Shown here: piece by piece, positions 44,097-57,758 of the stretch | Layout of the letters: each line of letters opens with the position of its first letter | How positions within the stretch are numbered: the first letter of the stretch is position 1 | Source of the DNA: Diospyros lotus | Lineage: Eukaryota > Streptophyta > Magnoliopsida > Ericales > Ebenaceae | DNA length: 64,000 bases | Direction of reading: 5' to 3' | Assembly: GCF_014633365.1 (NCBI RefSeq) | Contig: NC_068351.1 | Span: 16,436,907-16,500,906, forward strand | Translations under genes and position numbers: made by a program | The notes under the pieces: generated by a model | Seen by the model: the letters and a program-made list of their open reading frames with translations, nothing else | The model's database searches: none | Told to the model about the DNA's origin: nothing

Positions 44097-44623
44097 GACT
44101 GCGTTCTCTTTACTTTTCAATTTTTAATTTTGAGTTTTGAATTCATTTTCAGTTTTCTGTTTTAGTAGTCTGTTTTTAGAAAATTGAAAATGCGTTTTTT
44201 TTGTCATTTTGAAAAATTACTTTTCAAAACATAAAATTAGAAAACGCGTTCTTTTTGAAATTTTGAAAATATTTTATTAATGATATTTTATTCAATAAAT
44301 TTGATTATTAAGTAAATTATAAATATTTAATATTAATATATTATTAAAAATATATATACATTTTAAAGTTAATGAATTTTATAATATTTTTTGCCATTAT
44401 AATAATAAAATATGAATAAATAAATAAATAAATATGTTTTGAGTGTTGACTTTGTTTTGGATAAAAACACTTAAAACAATTTTTTGTTATTTTGAGTTTT
44501 CTTTATAATTTTTTGTTTTGTTTTCAAAAATGTATTTTTAAAAACAGCAAAGAGAACGTGTTTTCATTATTTTACAAAATTATAAACTAAAAATGACTTG
44601 AAAATAATAAAGAGAACGCAACC
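44097..44623. mobile_element. Tourist-like MITE, second of a tandem pair
   Basis: The left end GACTGCGTTCTCTTTACTT pairs with the right end, whose reverse complement is GGTTGCGTTCTCTTTATTA. It shares the TTA at 44094-44096 with the first copy and has TTA at 44624-44626. The two elements are in the same orientation and clearly diverged. Confidence 0.85.
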
Positions 44624-44626
44624 TTA

Positions 44627-45355
44627 GATTTTGGACAAATTATACTTTCAAATTATTTACAGATAAATAAGGTAAAAGAACCTAATCCATGTTTGAGACA
44701 AACACCAAAGTATATACTAGAGCAAAATATGGATAATCTTCATAAGCACAATTTAGATAGGAGAAGGTTTCAAAGTGTTTATCCATTAAACTCTCTTCTA
44801 GAGGCAATTCTGGTCAAACAAGCCCTTAATATGAGACAATCCTTATGATAGGAAATGAATAAATTCAAACTTAGAATGGAGAAAAATAAGATAGGCATTT
44901 CAAGCCTCCTTGATACCAAGTGTCCTAATCTCTATACATTTAGGATGAGACCACACTTATCTAATAATTCCAATCAAAATCAATCACAAACTCCTAAAAT
45001 CAAGAGGAATCAACTAATTCTTTGTGACATAACCAAGATTGTCTATTTCTTATCGTGATCCTTATTATGAAGTTAATCCAAAAGTTATCAAAAGACCTTG
45101 AGGGATGAGCTTGACATTCTACACTAGTCTTACAAGCCTATAAACTATCTTTCGAATTCTTTGCTAACTTAAACATCAAAGTGGCATCTTTCTAATCTAA
45201 CCCTAGGGCAATTACTGTTGTTTTGATTGTGTAAAAATCTCAAGTCTAGATCATCTTAAAACGTGGCCCGAATCTCGTGTGAAGTCTTATAAATTTAAGT
45301 GGTGACTAGTTCTCATGCCATTAATTTAGTGTCGCTTATGAGAACTAATAGAACT
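44627..45355 (-). other. Probable internal leader of a minus-strand copia element
   Basis: Directly inside LTR copy B the minus strand reads AGTTCTATTAGTTCTC, a decayed match to a tRNA-Met primer site. The rest has no recognisable gag or pol, so it is only a fragment. Confidence 0.3.
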
Positions 45356-45553
45356 TGTTAGCTTAAGTGGGGGTGAATTAAACTTACCCAAAAATTAAAA
45401 TCTAAGTATGCAAAATGCAAAGAAAATGAAATAATTGAAAGAATGCAACACAACTTTTATAATGGTTCAGCCCTACTACATATGTCTATTACCATGGCTC
45501 ATCACCAAAGACTTTTCAATCAACTAACTATTTAGCTTTTAATGGGAGCAGCT

Positions 45554-47810
45554 TGACACAACCTAGGGTTGGGCTAGGGTTTAGAAAGGAAATTGAGAAG
45601 AATTTGGGAGACACAAAGAGCACAGAATTGAAGGGAGAGATTAAGCAGAACCAAAGAGAATAAAGGGAAAACAAGGAAGATCGAGAGAGAAAAGTGTAAA
45701 GAAAGAAGTCTGAATTCAATATTTCATTTCATAATCCATTCTTTACATACTATAGTCTATTTATAAAAAAAAACAAATTCTAGAAACAACACCCATGTGC
45801 TCTGAACAGAAATTAAAAATATCTCTTAATAAACAATTGTAACTTAATTACGTTATTATCCTCTCTATTACCCTTGGCAACAGGACAATTTTCCCTTCCT
45901 TGAAAGGTTTCTTGTTTTCAAGAAACTTATTACATTGAGCCATTGTTTCTTTATCTAATTCCAGTTGACTCTCATTTTTCGTTGTCTTCCTTTAAGCCTT
46001 CCATATTCAACAATTGTAGCATTGGTGGTCCGAGCTGAATTTGTCCTCGTATTTAAAACATAATCCAGGCCTTCTTCTTGGCTCCATAATAGGAGGTTTG
46101 GTTGCATTAGGGTTAGTGTAAACCCTAGGATGCTCTTTTTCTTGTGTTAGACCTGAGGCTACAATCTAGGCATTTTCTCCCATCTCTTGACTGCATAAAG
46201 GATAACCTTATGTTAGAGGTTCGTGCTTTTTGAAAATAGCTTCTAATGCAAGCTCATGTATTCTCACCTCCTCAATTGCCTACTGCACTGTTACATGCTA
46301 CATCATCTTAACAATCAGTCTTAATTCGTCATTAAACCTATTTACGAAACTAGACACAAAATATGTTTCATTCAAGGTCGGATAAGATATGATCACTAAT
46401 GATTTTAGCTCCTCAAACCTAGTTTGATACTCATTTATCGAACCTTATTGCCTTAGCTTATTGAATTTTTCAATGACGTTTTCCTAGTTCTTTCCTCGAA
46501 TCACATGTAGAAATCTTCCACAAACTCAAGCCAACTCAATTCCATCCCTCTCTTACTCCACCCTTGGAAACATACATCTGCTATGTCATTGAGATAAACG
46601 GCTTTCAAATTTACATTTTGTCATTCTGCCACTCTATATTGGTAAAAGAATTGTTCACATCTCCATATCCACCATCTTTTTTTGTCTCCTTCGAATACCA
46701 GAATGTCTAGCCTTGGCTATGGGGTGTGATACTAATTGACCTATGCTCCCCTAGTGAAATTTTCTAATACAAATTTTGATCATTCTTCTGTTTCTGGATG
46801 ATTATGAGCATGTTGTCGGATTCTTAACCCTATTAGAATCGACGTCGAGGTGGACCTTAGAAGGAAGTCTGTCGGCACGCTTAGTTAGGAATTTTGGAGA
46901 ACAGACTTAGGATGATGCTTAGCTTATATCTAAAACCAAAGAATTCTTCTTGAAGATTAGAGAAGTTTTCTCTCAGATTCCTCTCCATTGCCATCGTCTT
47001 AGCTTTGCCTCAACTCATCTCCTTTTGAGTTTGATGGAGGCCAAGTTCCATCGTCTCCAATCTCTCTTCTGGTTGCTCATGGTGCTATCAAAAGTTGAGC
47101 TCCAATGTGTCCAACTGAGTTTCCAATTGCTTCATCCTCGTTCATTCTTCCATAACTTAATCCACCCATTGCCTTCAATCAATTAACTACCCAGTTCATT
47201 GGATCCAATTAGTGGAGGTATCCTATCATAATTGCATAAAATTCGATCGCCTTTGCTCTGTTCGCCAATCAAGCCTTAGAGTGATTGACTATGATGAGCG
47301 TTGATCACTCATATTAGATGCTCGTCGTCGACTTGAGCTAGATAAAAGATTGAGGATCGCCTGGCTTCACTTTGTGCCTTTTCCCAATCGCCTTTAGCTC
47401 TGCTTCAAAACTTTGAAACCAGCTTTCAATAATTGTTGGCTTGTTAAATTTTCAAAAATTGTTGATCTACGTTTAACTTCCAAAGAACAGTAGGCAAAGA
47501 GCTTTTGAGAATCGATAACTCTAATACCAAATGTCACAACCTAGGTCTAGGCTAGGGTTTAGAAAGGAAATTGAGAAGAAAGAGAGTAGAATTGGAGGTA
47601 GAGACTGAGCAAAAATAGAGAGAATAAAAGGAAAACAAGGAAAGATCAAGAGAGAAAAATGTAAGCCAAGAGTCTGAATTCAATATTTCATTTCATAATC
47701 CATTCCTTACATACTATAGTCTATTTATAACTGAAAGCAGATTTTAGAAATAACACCCATTTGCTCTCAACAAAAATTAAAAATATTTCCTACCAAACAA
47801 TTGTAGCTCA
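45554..47810 (-). mobile_element. Gag-only LTR retrotransposon (non-autonomous, gypsy-type gag)
   Basis: Direct repeats of about 280-293 bases at 45554-45846 and 47532-47810 share GGTTTAGAAAGGAAATTGAG, TTTCATTTCATAATCCATTC and TATAGTCTATTTATA. The minus-strand primer site TTGGTATTAGAG lies at the right LTR (47519-47531). The interior of about 1.7 kb holds only gag-like text and no pol. The outer flanks do not show a clear duplication, so the exact LTR ends are uncertain by a few bases. Confidence 0.75.
46300..46960 (-). pseudogene. Retrotransposon gag remnant
   Basis: On the minus strand around 46470-46320 the frame reads EKFNKLRQ, then a stop, then GSINEYQTRFEELKSL and FVSSFVNRFNDELR. This is the core of plant gypsy-type gag (LRQxGSVxEYxxxFExL...FVxGLxxELR). 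Further gag-like fragments precede it. Stops are present. Confidence 0.6.
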
Positions 47811-48986
47811 ATTTCATCTCATTTGCATCAAAGAACAATTAGACAACATTTAATGAACTAATCATTGTCAAAAAACTGAAAATTGTGAGCATTAAATGTA
47901 TTGTTAACAGCTAGTTTTTCAAATTATAAATACTCAAGTAAAAAATAAGATTATTCGATTATTTACAGTAATTACTCAAGTGGATTTGAAGATAGTCAAT
48001 TTAGCTCAAACTTTGCTCAACTACACAATTCATTTAGTCGATTACTATTTCGAGATCCACTCTTTGTCCAATCAAATTTACTTGACTAAGTCACATAGAT
48101 ATTCGATTATATAATAACATTGCTTGAATACCAGACAAATTGTAATCAATTAGCATGTGTGCTTCAGAAGGATTACTCTATTAGCTATTTTTTGTATTTG
48201 ATTAAATCATCTCATTACTCAAGTATGATATACTTGATAGTCGATTAATAAATGAGAAATAGAAACTTACTCTCTATTATGTATAATGTACTCGACTAAG
48301 GTATAAATTTACTCAACTAAGAAATAAAATAATTGATTAAGCAAAACTCTTAGTTGATTAATGTTAAAGTACAAAGCCTTGACATTTTACGGTTGTTATT
48401 TTACTCGAGTAAGGGAATTCTTTACTCAACTGAAAATATAATATATTTGATTACTAATTTCTTTCAGTCAATTAAGTATATATATAAGCACAAAGGCTTC
48501 CTATTTCAATTCTATTTCTTACTTGATTATTCAATTTATTTACTTGACTAATAAGTCAAATCCCTCAATTGAAGTATTTTTTCAATGCATTACTCGATAC
48601 AACATATATATATATATATTGGATTAAATATTAGAACATTTATGTGATAGTTGAATAGTCTATCACTTTACAAGTATTATTTGATTAAGCCATTAAGGCA
48701 GTTGAGTATGATAACTTGTCACTCAACTTATCCTTTTCTTAATTGATTAATGGTAAGCCCGTCAACTGATCTACTCGATTACTAGCATTAAATACTTGAG
48801 TGATGTTTTAAAAGTTAGTTAAAACTAACTTTTCTAATCACATTCACTCGATTACCAGAAAGGTTTACTCAAGTAGATTAATATGTCACTCGATTCATAG
48901 AGGGCTTTACTCAATTATTGATTTAATATTAAATTCATTAAAAATTTTGCCTAAGATTTTATCACCCATCAAAACATAACTCAACA

Positions 48987-50200
48987 AGAACAAAGGATTT
49001 CCTTTGACTTAGAGAGATGACAAATCACCTCATTGATCATCCAATCATTGATGATAATCCGTCCAATTCAGAAACTACTCATGAAGAAAAGTAACTGGAC
49101 AATCATCTAGAAGCCTTGGATCTTTTAGCTCTTCTCATACAATTAGGCAAGCTAAGGAGACAAGTCCAGATCCTTGCCAATAATCAAGGAAGAAGTAGCA
49201 ATACAAAACACAAACTATCAACCTTGAATTAATCAAAGTAGCAGAGGGGAAGGTTGTCTTCGAAACTACATTTGCAGAGATTGAACCAATAATAGAGAAA
49301 AAGAGAATAGTCATTCATGGCATTGAAGGAGGCACATGACCTCTTCAATCTCCACCATGTGATCCTAATTGAGAAGGCTAAAGACAGAACAACATATATC
49401 GTAGAAGTTGAAGAAGTTGTTCTCCAACTAGAAGTGATTGATGAGCACATGGATTGAGGTCTCCATCCCCAACGAAGTCGATCCTAAAGCTAAAGCATGA
49501 ACGAGCAAGAAGTTCGTGAGGTTATCCCTAACCTTCAGAGAAGTCTACATGGAAGGCGAGGATACTAAGTTGTCTAGTCAACTATTATTCCTTTATCTCG
49601 CCAAGTACTTGATCAACCCGTCCTTGACCATTTTGAATATATCCTCGCATCAAAAAGTTTTTAGGAATAAAAATGTACATCTTTAGCAAGACGATATGGA
49701 GGGAAAGGGAGCCTTGGATGCCATGCTTTGCCAAGGTTTCTCTCGCCCTTTACATAAAGGGCATGAGATAGTTACAACACCCTCCCCGAAAGGAGCATTA
49801 AAGGCATTCTCTCAATTATATCGTCAACTTGTGAAAGGTTTCACGGGAATAGATACCATGAAAAGACTGATGAATTAAAGGATACTAGGTTTGGTTTTTC
49901 TCTATTGAAAAACTCTCCTAAAACGTTGAATGAGTTATATGTTTGCTCGCAATATTATATCAATATCAAAGAACAATTAATGCTCCGATCGACAAAGGAA
50001 CCCATATTGACAACAGAAAGCCTAAAAGAGAGAAGATAAGTCTTTTACTCGAAATACTAATGATAAAAGAAGAGACAACTCATCAAATTAGGGATGAAGC
50101 TGTCAGTCTTCGGAGTGTGCCTCTTATAATCGACCTCTAACTCGAGTTCCCAAAGAAGTCAGGATGACAGCATGGTAAAGAATAAGTATCTCCAACAATT
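48987..50200 (+). other. Unrecognised decayed coding-like segment
   Basis: This stretch is less AT-rich and has several short broken frames on the plus strand. One is at 49696-49878 (MEGKGALDAMLCQGFSRPLH), and there is text near 49235-49440 with Glu/Val-rich codons. I do not recognise the protein. It is most likely part of a retroelement. Confidence 0.3.
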
Positions 50201-50813
50201 TTCTTGTTCTTTTTTTGGGGTTGAGTAAGGATGACAAAAAGTCCAACTAATTAAGCTACCTAGTTAAGAAATTTATAATTAATGCTGCATTTCATCCCCA
50301 GTTCTTGCATGTACTTACGGCCATGAAGGCCGCCCGATCAGAAGGCTAAGCACATGCCCATCACATGATCACTATAATTAGTTAATGAATTAATGATTAA
50401 TCGTTATCGATTCTATATTACGAAGTAAATTAATTAATTAAAGCACCTGTTAAACTGACTTATAATTGCACAAATATTAGTGTATCGCTATATATATATA
50501 TTAAAATAAATAATATAGTTCTCTGTATGCAAGAATAATACCTTTCTGGCTTTCACATATGCGAGTAAAATTATGGTGGTGTTAGCCAATTCTTTAGAAC
50601 ATTACGTGAACACGAGCAAAAAACCAGGAGAAGCAAAGTAGTTGATTGAGTCGTACGTACGGGTCTAAAAATATACGTTAAACGTTCATGGTCATGCCTG
50701 TAAATTAATTAAATTATTCAAGCTGCTGGCTTAGAACCCAAGCTTGTGATTGAAATATATATGCATGTGTCTTGAGGAGCTGGAACTTGTAAAACAAGGC
50801 AAATACAAGAAGA

Positions 50814-50859
<46 letters not shown>
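50814..50859 (+). repeat. (TA)n(TG)n compound microsatellite in the polygalacturonase promoter
   Basis: About eleven TA units are followed by about twelve TG units, 5-10 bases before a TATA-like site. Confidence 0.95.
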
Positions 50860-50865
50860 ATGCTC

Positions 50866-50873
50866 TATATATT
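50866..50873 (+). promoter_or_regulatory. Probable TATA box of the polygalacturonase gene
   Basis: TATATATT in CTCTATATATTCAAGG, about 90 bases before the first candidate start codon at 50959. Confidence 0.4.
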
Positions 50874-51021
50874 CAAGGCAAGACAGCATGGTCGATGAGC
50901 TAGCTAGGAACCAAAATCCAAAATTAAACCTCCGGATAGAGTAGAGTTTGCCAGATCCATGGTACGACGATCTCTCTCCCTAGCTACTGCTATATATTGT
51001 TTGTTTGTTTTGGTTTAATTA

Positions 51022-54000
51022 ATGTTGATGAGCATTGTGTTGATCATGTGTATGCAGGGTGAGTGGCCGATTATTTTGTTGCTGCTGTGCATAGTTCGGG
51101 GTGGGGTGGGCACAGCAAGCAGTCCTCTGCAGAGCAGGTCTTTTAATGTGATGAATTATGGAGCCGTTGGAGACGGGAAGGCTGATGATTCCCAGGTATA
51201 CCTCTCCTCTTCATCCATTTTATACCCTTTAACAGTACCGCTCTTTCCCCTAGCCAAACAGTCAGAAGCCATCAAAGGGATCCCAAGTTAGGTTTAGCAA
51301 GGCTAATTAATTTGGTGTTCAGTTGCTTATTATATATATATATACATCAAAAAAATTCTCATTGGGAAACCATTAGTATTTTTTGTCTTTTAAATCTCAA
51401 AGGTAGTTGGATGATACTGATGACAATATAGGGTGGAGGGAGGGGAACAAAGAGTTAATTAATCTTTGATACGTATTAGCACAAGTTTAATCAATATACA
51501 ATGCTTAACTGAAAACAAACCAAAAGGTAGATGTGATTGGCGCATCTTTATTTTAGGGGAACACCACGTTTTATAAAGTTATTACACTAACTTTACAAAG
51601 CTATTTCCCTTAAATTAAAATTTTATCTTAAAAATATAAAATTAAATTACAACTATTAAACATCATCCAATAAACTTTTGTGTGATTTTTTTTTTTAAAT
51701 TCATGTGTCCATAGGGCAAACCACCCTTTAATCTCAAGATTGATTATATATATGTGTGTTTGTGTGTGTGTTTATTATATGTGTGATGGTTAATCCATAT
51801 ATATGTTTTGTTGAGAATGAATGAATGAATGTATAACCTATGAATATATATACAGGCATTTCTTAAGGCGTGGAAAGCAGTGTGTGGAGATGATGGGAGT
51901 GGTGTTGGTGTTGGGGTTGCCGTGCTGGTGATACCTGCAAAGACGTTCATGCTTATGCCTGCAGATTTTACAGGCCCCTGCAAGCCATCTAATATACATC
52001 TCCAAGTACCCCCTTTAACTAATCATCACAGTTTATTAGTGTGTGTTCGATCTATTTTGGTGTATATAAGAAGAAGAAGAATAGAGGCATGAAAAAGATT
52101 AAAAAAAAAAAAAAAATTAATAGATGGAGGAATGCTGTACGGATAAAAACTAACTCAAATTTATTCCAAAATTGTATATAAACTTTTGAGTTTAATATTT
52201 TGTAAAAAAAAAAATAAAACAAAATATAAGACTTAATTTGACACTTTTAAGAGGTTTAAAAATTATTATACGTTACTCTCCTCCGTGGACAAACAGGTTT
52301 CAGGAAACCTGGTCGCCCCGAATACGAAGTGGGCATGGAAGGGGTATCACACTGACACGTGGCTCTCCTTCTCTTACGTCAACGGCCTGACCATCACCGG
52401 ACCTGGACAGATCAACGGTCAGGGCTCTGCTTGGTGGCCCAATGCTTGTTTGCACAACGAACAAAATGTATGTCCCTAACAATTTTGTCAATTTGAAGTT
52501 GTTCTCCTACTTCCATTTATTATTCTTTGATTTAGCTCAAACTCAATCCCCATTTTTGTCAATGCAGGCTGCAAATTGCAAAGGCCCAACTGTAAGTAGC
52601 AATTTCTTCTAATCCTATCCTAGTAGTAACGGCTTCTTTTAAGGTAATGATTTATGAAATTTTAATCTTCTAAATAACTTTATAATGCTGATGTGATAAT
52701 TCAAATATAATTATTATTTGAGATCTAACTTGTTTTATTATATGGGGTCTAACTCAAATATAATTATTATTTGAGTTATCAAATTAACGTTGTTTATTAT
52801 AAATTAAGCAACGTGTGTTATTTAGAAGATCAAAATGCATAATTTATCTACCGACTTAAATAACAAACTAAAACCCAATTAGATTAGTTATGCCGCTCTT
52901 TTAACAATTTTTGCTGAGGATGGATGGAAGAAGAAGAAGGGGGACAAGCCAACCTGATATTTTGTTTGCTATAATGGAGGGCAGGCATTAACATTTAACA
53001 GATGCAACGGGCTTCAGCTCAACGGGCTGACCCATATCAACCCCCAAAGGCGCCACATAACTGTCATGAATTGCAAAGGCGTAGCCTTCTCTAACCTCCG
53101 GATAATTGCCCCCGGAACAAGCCCTAACACCGACGGCATCAACATCGCCGGCTCCAGCGCCGTCCAAATCCGCAACTGTAACATAGCAACAGGTTTAGTA
53201 CTAATAATCAGATCAACATTCACAAACAACAGGTTTAGTCCTATGGCTCGTTCTTCATTTTCCCACGTGTTTTCCCCAGGCGACGATTGCATTGCCATAA
53301 GCGGCGGCTCCTCCAACATCAATATCACCGGCATAACGTGCGGGCCGGGCCATGGAATCAGGTTTACGATGCGATTCTCCTACTGCTTCGATCGAGGTTG
53401 ATTAATTAAGAAATTAAGGGCTAATCTATCTTGGGAATGCAGCATCGGGGCCTTGGGACACGGAGGCTTTGACACAGTGGAAGACGTTCACGTGAGGAAC
53501 TGTACATTGAAAGGAACCATGACCGGAGTTCGGATCAAGTCCTGGCAGGTAACCTAATTAACAACTTCAGATCTTCATTAATTAATTCCCAGCCAGCCCC
53601 CCTCTGATTATTAAATCATCATCATATCATGGCTGGCTGCTCAGGGAGGAAGCGGCTATGCGAGGAGAATTTCATTCCAACAGATTAAGTTCGTTGCAGT
53701 CAGTAACCCCATATTGATCGACCAGTTCTACTGCCCTAGTCGTGTCGATTGCCAAAACAAAGTAAGAAGATCGCATTTTTCACTAATTCTTCATGTTCCT
53801 TCTTTCAACATTTACCGATGAAGTAGTTGTGTTCCTTGACTGGGCAACTGGTCCGAAGACATCGGCGGTTCAGCTGAGCGACATATCGTACTACGGAATT
53901 GTGGGGACTTCGGCGACAGATTCGGCAATAAATCTGAGTTGCAGCCAGGTCGGCGCCGGATGCACCAATATCAAGCTCGATCGCGTGTACATAGCGTCTG

Positions 54001-54092
54001 CAACGCCGGGAAGGAGGGCTTACGCCACCTGCTTCAATGCCCATGGAAGAGCTACCCATACCAAACCTGCCGTCAAATGCCTGCTTCACTAG
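51022..54092 (+). CDS. GH28 polygalacturonase (pectinase), nine exons, about 410-421 aa
   Basis: A secreted enzyme that hydrolyses homogalacturonan in the cell wall. Exons: 51022-51195, 51856-52005, 52297-52467, 52568-52591, 52985-53192, 53280-53361, 53443-53548, 53645-53761, 53859-54092; total 1266 nt. All four family signatures are intact: SPNTDG (NTD at 221-223), GDDC (243-246), GPGHGIS (264-270) and RIK (300-302). They supply the catalytic Asp residues, the His and substrate contacts. The N-terminus has a hydrophobic signal peptide (WPIILLLLCIVRGG) and then FNVMNYGAVGDGKADDS, usual for mature plant polygalacturonases. The start is uncertain: ATG at 51022 or 51052, or a split start (ATG at 50959-50961 joined to 51058). 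Confidence 0.93.
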
Positions 54093-55099
54093 CAGCTATA
54101 TCAAAGTTGCCGTCGCTCGCTGCGATAGAAGCTCTGGACTGGATAGAGAGTTGTGGAATAAATAATGATTCTTGTACTGGATCGATGCCCTTTCTACCCA
54201 TTAAGATTTAAGGATGTAGTGTTCCAACTTCCAAGTACGTGGATGTTCTTGTATATCGAAGGTCGAACTCCGACTCCATTTTATGTTTCTTTTTCATTGT
54301 CATGAAGAAATTCCAGGAGTAAGGTTAAGTTGATGACATTTTTCCATTGCAAGCAATCTTAGAGAGAGTTACATTTATCCCAAGTCTGTCCATCTATACA
54401 AAAATTTAGTTTCAACACTTTTTAAGTATTTATTATTAATCCTGAACAAAACCCACCCCACCTTATTAAACCCTAGAAACATATGGTCATGGTACTATCA
54501 AGTACAAGAGATAATGAAAACAATATCCAAATATTCCAAATACTCAGCCCTGATAATTTACCACCCACCATTAACCCCTGGACTACAACTCCGGCGGTTA
54601 TTTTTAATCTATTTATTGATAAACTGGAAGTTGTTCACTTTAAGTATGAATGGAACGCAGAGAATATAAATTATTACCCAAAAAGAGACGTGGGCAAAGC
54701 ATAAATGAAGCTTGCAAGTATTACCAAATTCAAATTTTACCAAATCAAAACAAAAATACATAGTTCATATCAAGCATACTTTGAGCATAAATTACACGCA
54801 TGAAGTCAAATATTTCATGAAAAATAAAGAAAATGACATAGCCCCTGATGAAGTCAACTAAATTTATGAATCCAAAATAAATAAACTGCAAAGAACCGGA
54901 GGATATAAACAAAATCCAACATTCCAAACTGGCAAAAACTAAAAAGATCTCTACAGACGCATCACTGGAAGAAAAATAAGTGGCTGCGAGCTACTACAAA
55001 AACTGTCATCATTCCCGCTATAGAGATTACAAATTCAGAGAAACCATAACTACAGAACTAACCTTGACGCATTATTTTTCATTATTTGCCACAGTTCCT
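54093..55099. other. Region between the convergent polygalacturonase and Alba genes
   Basis: It contains both 3' UTRs. No further gene is supported. The ORF at 54483-54704 has no family match that I can see. Confidence 0.5.
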
Positions 55100-57727
55100 T
55101 CAGCTCTGCCCATCGGTATCTCTACTCTCCCTCTCCTCCGCTTGAGCAGCCATCAGCTCGTCAAATTTTTCCGTCTTACCCAGCAAAATCTCAATCTGAA
55201 AACAAAGCCATCAACCAAGTGAATAGGTCTGATCAAGAGAGGAAAGATACAACATACAATAGAGATAAAAATTTGAGTAATAAACATTCAGAGTTTTCTA
55301 GAGATGAGTTAACAGACTAAAGAACACCGAGAGAACAGGAAGATACACTCTTCAGAACTTCAAACCGGGCAACAAAATTCAATGTTGGTATGGCCAATGA
55401 TATGGTAGAAAAGTTTTCTTTAGATATCACAACATGAGAATTAATGCTCATTAGGGAATCTGTAAGGGTCAAAATCAGTCTAGAAACGTATGTTACCAGA
55501 AAAAGTAAAGTGGCCAAGTAACTCTGATTCCTTAAACAGGTAACATTGTGATCCAGGTGATCATTATTGCTAATGGTCTATGATATTGGTGAGTGTCCCA
55601 CATTTATGAAGTAAATAACCTTGGGACAGATTCATTCCTTAAGAATAGGCAGAGCGATAATTAAACCGAAAAAATAGGACCTCTTTATAGAAAATGGCAT
55701 GGGAGAACCAACTACTGAGAAGGTTCAGCATAATCACACTTACCTTGGCTTTTTGGACAGGTCTTCCCCTAGATTCGTCTTTCATATCTACAGCAGATGT
55801 CATGATTTCTGCATGTTTCAGTTTTAGAAAAGTAAATTCAATGTTCTAATAATTTAGCAAGAAATCAGTGACCAGTTAGGTATGTTTGATTGAAAGCAAA
55901 AGCAATGGATCAAGTAAATACTCACTCTTCTCGACAGCAAACCCATTATTTTTCAGAATCTCTGCAACACTAACAACTGTGGCAATTGCTGCAAAATAGG
56001 TCATACAATGACATCAGTGTTTATGTACTTAACATTGCTCATACATAGACATCAACAGTACATTGACAGAGGGCAGTACAACAAGAACAATGATATAATT
56101 GATTGTAACCTTTTTTATGATAAATAAAAATGATTGATTCCAATTATGCATATATTTTATGATAAGTAACATTTTCCAAATTCCATCATCAAAAACATGC
56201 TACGTCCACTACATGAACAAGTGCTTGAAAAATGTATCTTTCTGGAGGTGGTCAGTAATATACTTTTCATGTCTAATTCTAGGCCCTTCTTTCCATTAGG
56301 GGATTACTGTAATAGTTGCTACTTGCAAGAACCAGCGGCTTCAATGAGCTAATGCAAAAATGTTTCAGCAGGCTTTCATGTTGTCTCGGTGATACAAACA
56401 CATAGGATCAGGAATTTTTTTAGCATTGACTTGTACATGCTAATGGAACAGCAACCATCAAACTAAGCTGCATACAGATCCCACGTCATTGAAGTTTCCA
56501 AAATAAGAACATTAATGAAAGCAATTACATGCTCTCAAGAATGGAGGGAATATCTCTTTATGTATTATCCTTCTAATACAACACAACATGAAGCCTTAAT
56601 CCGACTAGGTGAGGCCGATTACATGGATTTTAACTTGTTAATGTGTCTATAATCTATAATAAGAAGATACGACAATTTTTATTTGGTTGTCAGTTGCCAA
56701 ATGCAATTCTTTTTTTTGGGGGGGGGGACTTTTAACCAACTTATAAGAGTAATACCGTTAAGAAATTTCTCTCATTGCTTATAAACATAGGTAGAGTAAC
56801 TGACTTGTGTAAAGTGAATGCATCCCTAAGAAAACAGCTGACACAGAAGCCCTAGCTACTAAATTTATGGACCAAGCTGACAAAAGAAAGCCCAAAAGGA
56901 AAGTTAGGAAGTGATTATTGGAAGGAAAGAAGGGGCCTAAATTTTAGTAATTTGAATTTCAGTCTTGCTAGAACTCTAGTTTCTTTTGTTTCCTTTTTGT
57001 TTTCGCATTAGGGTTGGAGTCTAGCCACCCTATAAATATCTTCTTTACAGTTAGACGAGGAACATACAGCAGTTAATAAATCAGATCTGATTTCTTTCCT
57101 TAGTGGTTCTTAGACCTAGGCTAGAACTAGCCTAGGGTTTTTGCTTGTCGCTGCATCAACAGTCCCCGAGCACTATCACTCAAGTAATGCCTTTCAAGTT
57201 AAGTAAGGCATATCCTAACAAAAGAACATACTAAATGGTTAAATAAATATCATAAAAGCAATCCCACGGGGTTGCCTCAGTGGTCAGCTGGGGGAGGTGG
57301 GCTAGCCTGGTTCCCAGGTTTGAATCCTCCCCCAGCGCAGCCGCTAGTGGATTATACCCGGGTTTACTCCTCGTCACTGAAGGGGTCATGTGGCAGGGCG
57401 CCCACAAGGGGGCGTAATCCCAAATATCATAAAAGCAACCAAAAGGCTATAAGTAACTTGAAAACACTTCATATTTATTGAAATATAAAACAAAATAACT
57501 CAAAAGGCCTTAGAACTACTTGTTTCAGACAAAATTCTAAAGAATTTATCAAATTCAAATGTTAACTAAAATTAATAACAATGACATGAAATCTTGCACT
57601 ATAAAGAATTCAGAACACAGTCCAGTAACCTAAGTTAAGTCGATGAACATTTCTAAATGCCACAATATACTATATAAAGGACCACATAATGACAAAACAA
57701 AGTAAAATACCCCCCCCCCAAAAAAAA

Positions 57728-57758
<31 letters not shown>

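Larger units (their letters stand above)
45356..48986 (-). repeat. Copia LTR copy B, split by a gag-only LTR element
   Basis: Read on the minus strand it opens TGTTGAGTTATGTTTTGATG (48986) and ends CTTAAGCTAACA (45356), parallel to LTR copy A at 2058. The TCGATTA/TAATCGA-rich half is at 47880-48960, and the TTCACCCCCACTTAAGC end at 45365-45400. The two halves are separated by the element at 45554-47810. Without that insert the LTR is about 1.37 kb. Confidence 0.65.

Noticed and set aside
53805..54089. Minus-strand frame of 94 codons
   Set aside because: Antisense shadow of the last polygalacturonase exon.
54983..55222. Plus-strand frame of 80 codons
   Set aside because: Overlaps the last Alba exon antisense and has no domain.
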